Source: Chitinophaga pinensis DSM 2588
Lineage (GTDB): Bacteria; Bacteroidota; Bacteroidia; Chitinophagales; Chitinophagaceae
Direction: 5' to 3'
DNA length: 64,000 bases
NCBI RefSeq assembly: GCF_000024005.1
Contig: NC_013132.1
Span: 4,768,001-4,832,000 of the forward strand
In this document: positions 62,357-64,000 of the stretch, piece by piece
Position numbering within the stretch: position 1 is the first letter of the stretch
Layout: each line of letters opens with the position of its first letter
Program-made: the position numbers and the translations under genes
Notes under the pieces: model-generated
What the model was told of the DNA's origin: nothing
Database searches by the model: none
Seen by the model: the letters and a program-made list of their open reading frames with translations, nothing else

Positions 62357-62695
62357 CTATGCGACCAGAGTCCGGGTTTGGCTGTGATTGTCCTGTGAAT
62401 GTTCGAGAATGCAATAACTTTTCTCCTGCTCCGCTTGAATGGCCTTTGCACGTCTATACCCGTTAATGAAGTCTGATTCCTCAACCTCTGTCAGTGTGCT
62501 GTAGGAGCCAAGAGCTAGGTCAGATGGAACGTAGCTAAGCCATGAACTTGTGCCGTCGTAGGATATAGATACCGATATAGCGCGTTCAGGATCTAATATG
62601 CCGATAAAGTGATTTTCGAAGTACCGGAAGTAGGTAGGGTATTTGGTAACCAGCTTCCCGTTCTTTTCTGCTGAAACAGCGAATGAGTTTGCCAT
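62357..62695 (-). CDS. phage protein of unknown function, 112 residues
   Basis: Strands (NHFIGILDPERAISVSISYD) and a helix (FINGYRRAKAIQAEQEKSYC) make a small alpha/beta domain. No family is recognised. Confidence 0.65.
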   Translation of the reverse strand: MANSFAVSAEKNGKLVTKYPTYFRYFENHFIGILDPERAISVSISYDGTSSWLSYVPSDLALGSYSTLTEVEESDFINGYRRAKAIQAEQEKSYCILEHSQDNHSQTRTLVA

Positions 62696-62706
62696 GGTAA
62701 TAGGTT

Positions 62707-62835
62707 TTAGAAAAGGTTGAGTAGTAGTAGAAAGAGTTTAAATCCAGCGTGAATGAGGTCGTTTATGCCTAGGTATATCATCCAGCACAGTAGCAGTGCC
62801 ATTGAGACCAGCAGGGCGAAGATTACCTTAATCAC
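62707..62835 (-). CDS. 42-residue phage membrane microprotein
   Basis: The GTG start at 62835 overlaps the stop of the gene upstream (GTGA). The frame reads VIKVIFALLVSMALLLCWMI, then YLGINDLIHAGFKLFLLL and a short end. It is almost entirely hydrophobic with one or two membrane helices. Confidence 0.6.
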   Translation of the reverse strand: MIKVIFALLVSMALLLCWMIYLGINDLIHAGFKLFLLLLNLF

Positions 62836-62957
62836 TTGCCGTATCTTGAGAAGTGACGGCCAAGGCCTTTAATGAAGGCTACGATTGCCAGAACTACCGC
62901 CCCTGCTGCCAGGGTGAGCATAATGCCAAGGAATATCTGAGGAATAATCGTGTTCAT
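62832..62957 (-). CDS. 41-residue phage membrane microprotein
   Basis: The frame MNTIIPQIFLGIMLTLAAGA, then VVLAIVAFIKGLGRHFSRYG gives one membrane helix and a basic C-terminal tail, suggesting an N-out, C-in topology. Its stop overlaps the next start by 4 bases, so the two membrane microproteins are probably coupled. Confidence 0.65.
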   Translation of the reverse strand: MNTIIPQIFLGIMLTLAAGAVVLAIVAFIKGLGRHFSRYGK

Positions 62958-63017
62958 TGCTGTATTTTGATAAGGTGAATGAAAGGTTTGAAAGGGTGGG
63001 GCCGAAGCCCCGGTGAA

Positions 63018-63266
63018 TTACTCGATTCCGATTTCTTCAGGTCTGAAATTCATTTCCTGAAAGGCTCCGTCGCATTCAAGCCATAGCTGGTCAGGTGTAA
63101 TTCCGTTAACCTTTGCAAGTTCAACCACATCAAGCGCTGACGCCTTTAATTCTTTACGAGTCAAGAATCCGAACACACGGTTCGTGTTCTTGTACTGAAT
63201 GGACAACTGTCTAATCTTGTCAATGAAACTGTCGATTTTCAGATTGTAGGAAAGTGGATTTGTCAT
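63018..63266 (-). CDS. phage protein of unknown function, 82 residues
   Basis: Helical protein (NLKIDSFIDKIRQLSIQYKN; RKELKASALDVVELAKVNGI). The ATG at 63266 is chosen because the frame before it is not protein-like. No family is recognised. Confidence 0.65.
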   Translation of the reverse strand: MTNPLSYNLKIDSFIDKIRQLSIQYKNTNRVFGFLTRKELKASALDVVELAKVNGITPDQLWLECDGAFQEMNFRPEEIGIE

Positions 63267-63301
63267 TTTAAATAGGTATTTGAAGGTTTGAAAATGAATG
63301 A

Positions 63302-63445
63302 TTAAGCTTCGTAGATGCCGGCAACCTCTGTTTCCTTGAATTCTGTCACCTGGCCGGTTGGGAACTGAGCCTGTACGCTCTCTTTGCTCTCTGCAAATCC
63401 TTCCCAAGAAAGGTCTGTTCCGTTTGATACACTGTAGTACTTCAT
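63302..63445 (-). CDS. 47-residue phage microprotein
   Basis: The frame MKYYSVSNGTDLSWEGFAES, then KESVQAQFPTGQVTEFKETE, VAGIYEA, is compact and protein-like, with flanking genes 35 and 12 bp away. No family is recognised. Confidence 0.65.
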   Translation of the reverse strand: MKYYSVSNGTDLSWEGFAESKESVQAQFPTGQVTEFKETEVAGIYEA

Positions 63446-63457
63446 GATCGTGGATGT

Positions 63458-63706
63458 TTATTTGGTTAAGAGTGATTGTTTCTTTTCCTTGGCCTCCTTC
63501 TTCTTCTCGGCAATCATCTCAGCGGCCAGATCAATCAGTGACTGGTTCCAGTGCTTATGTTCTGGGTCGAACGCCGTCACAACTGTGTTATAATGATACT
63601 CACTGCGCTCTTTGACATCTTTCAGAATGATACCCATGTTTTTAAGCTGCTTGCGGATCGCTCTCTTTGCTGCTTTGCGTTCTGTTAGTGATTCTGCGAT
63701 TATCAT
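63458..63706 (-). CDS. first gene of the leftward early set, 82 residues
   Basis: A strongly charged helical protein (TERKAAKRAIRKQLKNMGII; AEMIAEKKKEAKEKKQSLLT). Its place, divergent from the repressor gene, is where Cro-like or antirepressor genes often sit, but it lacks a helix-turn-helix. The ATG at 63706 is used because the frame above it runs through promoter DNA. Confidence 0.7.
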   Translation of the reverse strand: MIIAESLTERKAAKRAIRKQLKNMGIILKDVKERSEYHYNTVVTAFDPEHKHWNQSLIDLAAEMIAEKKKEAKEKKQSLLTK

Positions 63707-63898
63707 TTTGCGTATATTTACTGTTGTTATTACCGTGTCAATCACTGTATCTTTGCGTTGACAATACAATATTACAGAAAAATATCGGTAACATCCAAGT
63801 ATTTTCACAGAAAGTTTTCTATATTTTTCAGTATAATTGATAACTAATTGAAAAAGAGGTGTTAATTGCAGGAGTAGACGTCCTGTAAAATCAAACCA
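63707..63898. promoter_or_regulatory. divergent lysis-lysogeny control region
   Basis: A perfect rightward -7 box (TATCTTTG, 63,748-63,755) has a TTG 20 bp upstream and points towards the repressor. A leftward TAATATTG (63,767-63,774 read on the minus strand), one mismatch from the consensus, overlaps it and could serve the early genes. Candidate operator dyads are AGAAA-GT-TTTCT (63,810-63,821) and CAGGA/TCCTG (63,869-63,885), the latter covering the repressor ribosome-binding region. Confidence 0.65.
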
Positions 63899-64000
63899 AT
63901 GAGCGTAAAAGACAGGTTAATTAAGTTTCTTGAGCAGGAGAATATCAGCCAGGGAAAGTTCGAAAAGCATGTTGGCCTTTCGAATGGGTTTGTTAATAAC
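63899..64000 (+). CDS. CI-like XRE-family repressor, 3' end outside window
   Basis: The 34 visible residues start MSVKDRLIKFLEQENISQGK and continue FEKHVGLSNGFVNN, the start of a Bacteroidota phage XRE repressor with the helix-turn-helix region running off the window. It is divergent from the early genes, as expected of a lysogeny repressor. The C-terminal dimerisation or peptidase part cannot be seen. Confidence 0.85.
   Translation, partial: MSVKDRLIKFLEQENISQGKFEKHVGLSNGFVNN

Noticed and set aside
43590..64000. Integrative conjugative element instead of a phage
   Set aside because: No relaxase, coupling protein or Tra genes are visible, whereas ERF, Gp157, DUF3268, YopX, replication initiator and a CI-like switch are phage-typical. 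Structural genes lie outside the window, so the call rests on the early genes.

Overview
The window looks like a chromosomal segment of a Bacteroidota bacterium, most likely a Chitinophaga-like member of the Chitinophagaceae. The evidence is a secreted GH18 chitinase with a type IX secretion tail, a SusC/SusD pair beside an ECF sigma/FecR pair, promoter-like TAxxTTTG boxes, and a 13-gene Complex I operon with fused nuoCD. The last third is one arm of a temperate phage. All calls come from reading the sequence; no database search was run.

Positions 1-28,300 are ordinary chromosome with glycan-related functions and several gene scars. In order they hold a 5'-truncated LytTR response regulator, a cupin, a small chitin-binding protein, tRNA-Arg(ACG), a GH2 glycosidase, an unknown gene followed by its decayed relative, and a fragment resembling the start of NAD kinase. 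A PobA-like flavin hydroxylase with an AraC regulator, a TonB C-terminal remnant and a short-chain dehydrogenase follow. Next come a secreted protein of unknown function convergent with a sulfatase, a TPR-like protein, a second identical tRNA-Arg, a second SDR/AraC pair, the chitinase, the FecR/sigma pair divergent from susC/susD, and small envelope genes. The chitinase, chitin-binding protein, GH2 enzyme, sulfatase and SusCD system fit a polysaccharide-scavenging lifestyle.

Positions 28,352-42,934 are the complete nuo operon on the minus strand, in transcription order nuoA, B, CD, E, F, G, H, I, J, K, L, M, N. Most genes overlap or nearly touch. The exception is a gap of about 200 bp between nuoB and nuoCD that holds a low-complexity inverted-repeat array.

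Positions 43,428-64,000 are the left part of a prophage. A tyrosine integrase (43,590) lies beside a CBS-domain gene that has lost its 5' end, which marks the likely integration point. A long leftward set of early genes follows: an excisionase-like protein, many small accessory proteins, a cytosine-methyltransferase-like protein, YopX, HNH/NinG-like and PD-(D/E)XK nucleases, a ParB-like protein, replication initiators, DUF3268, Gp157, an ERF annealing protein and a repeat protein of DUF7666 type. A tRNA-like gene, tRNA-Thr and a string of microproteins come next. The arm ends in a divergent regulatory region and the start of a CI-like repressor (63,899). One secreted cargo gene with its own promoter and terminator (46,400-46,774) is read against this direction. 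A 9-bp motif next to start codons and small hairpins recurs through the arm and may be an undescribed expression signal. Structural genes and the right attachment site lie outside the window.
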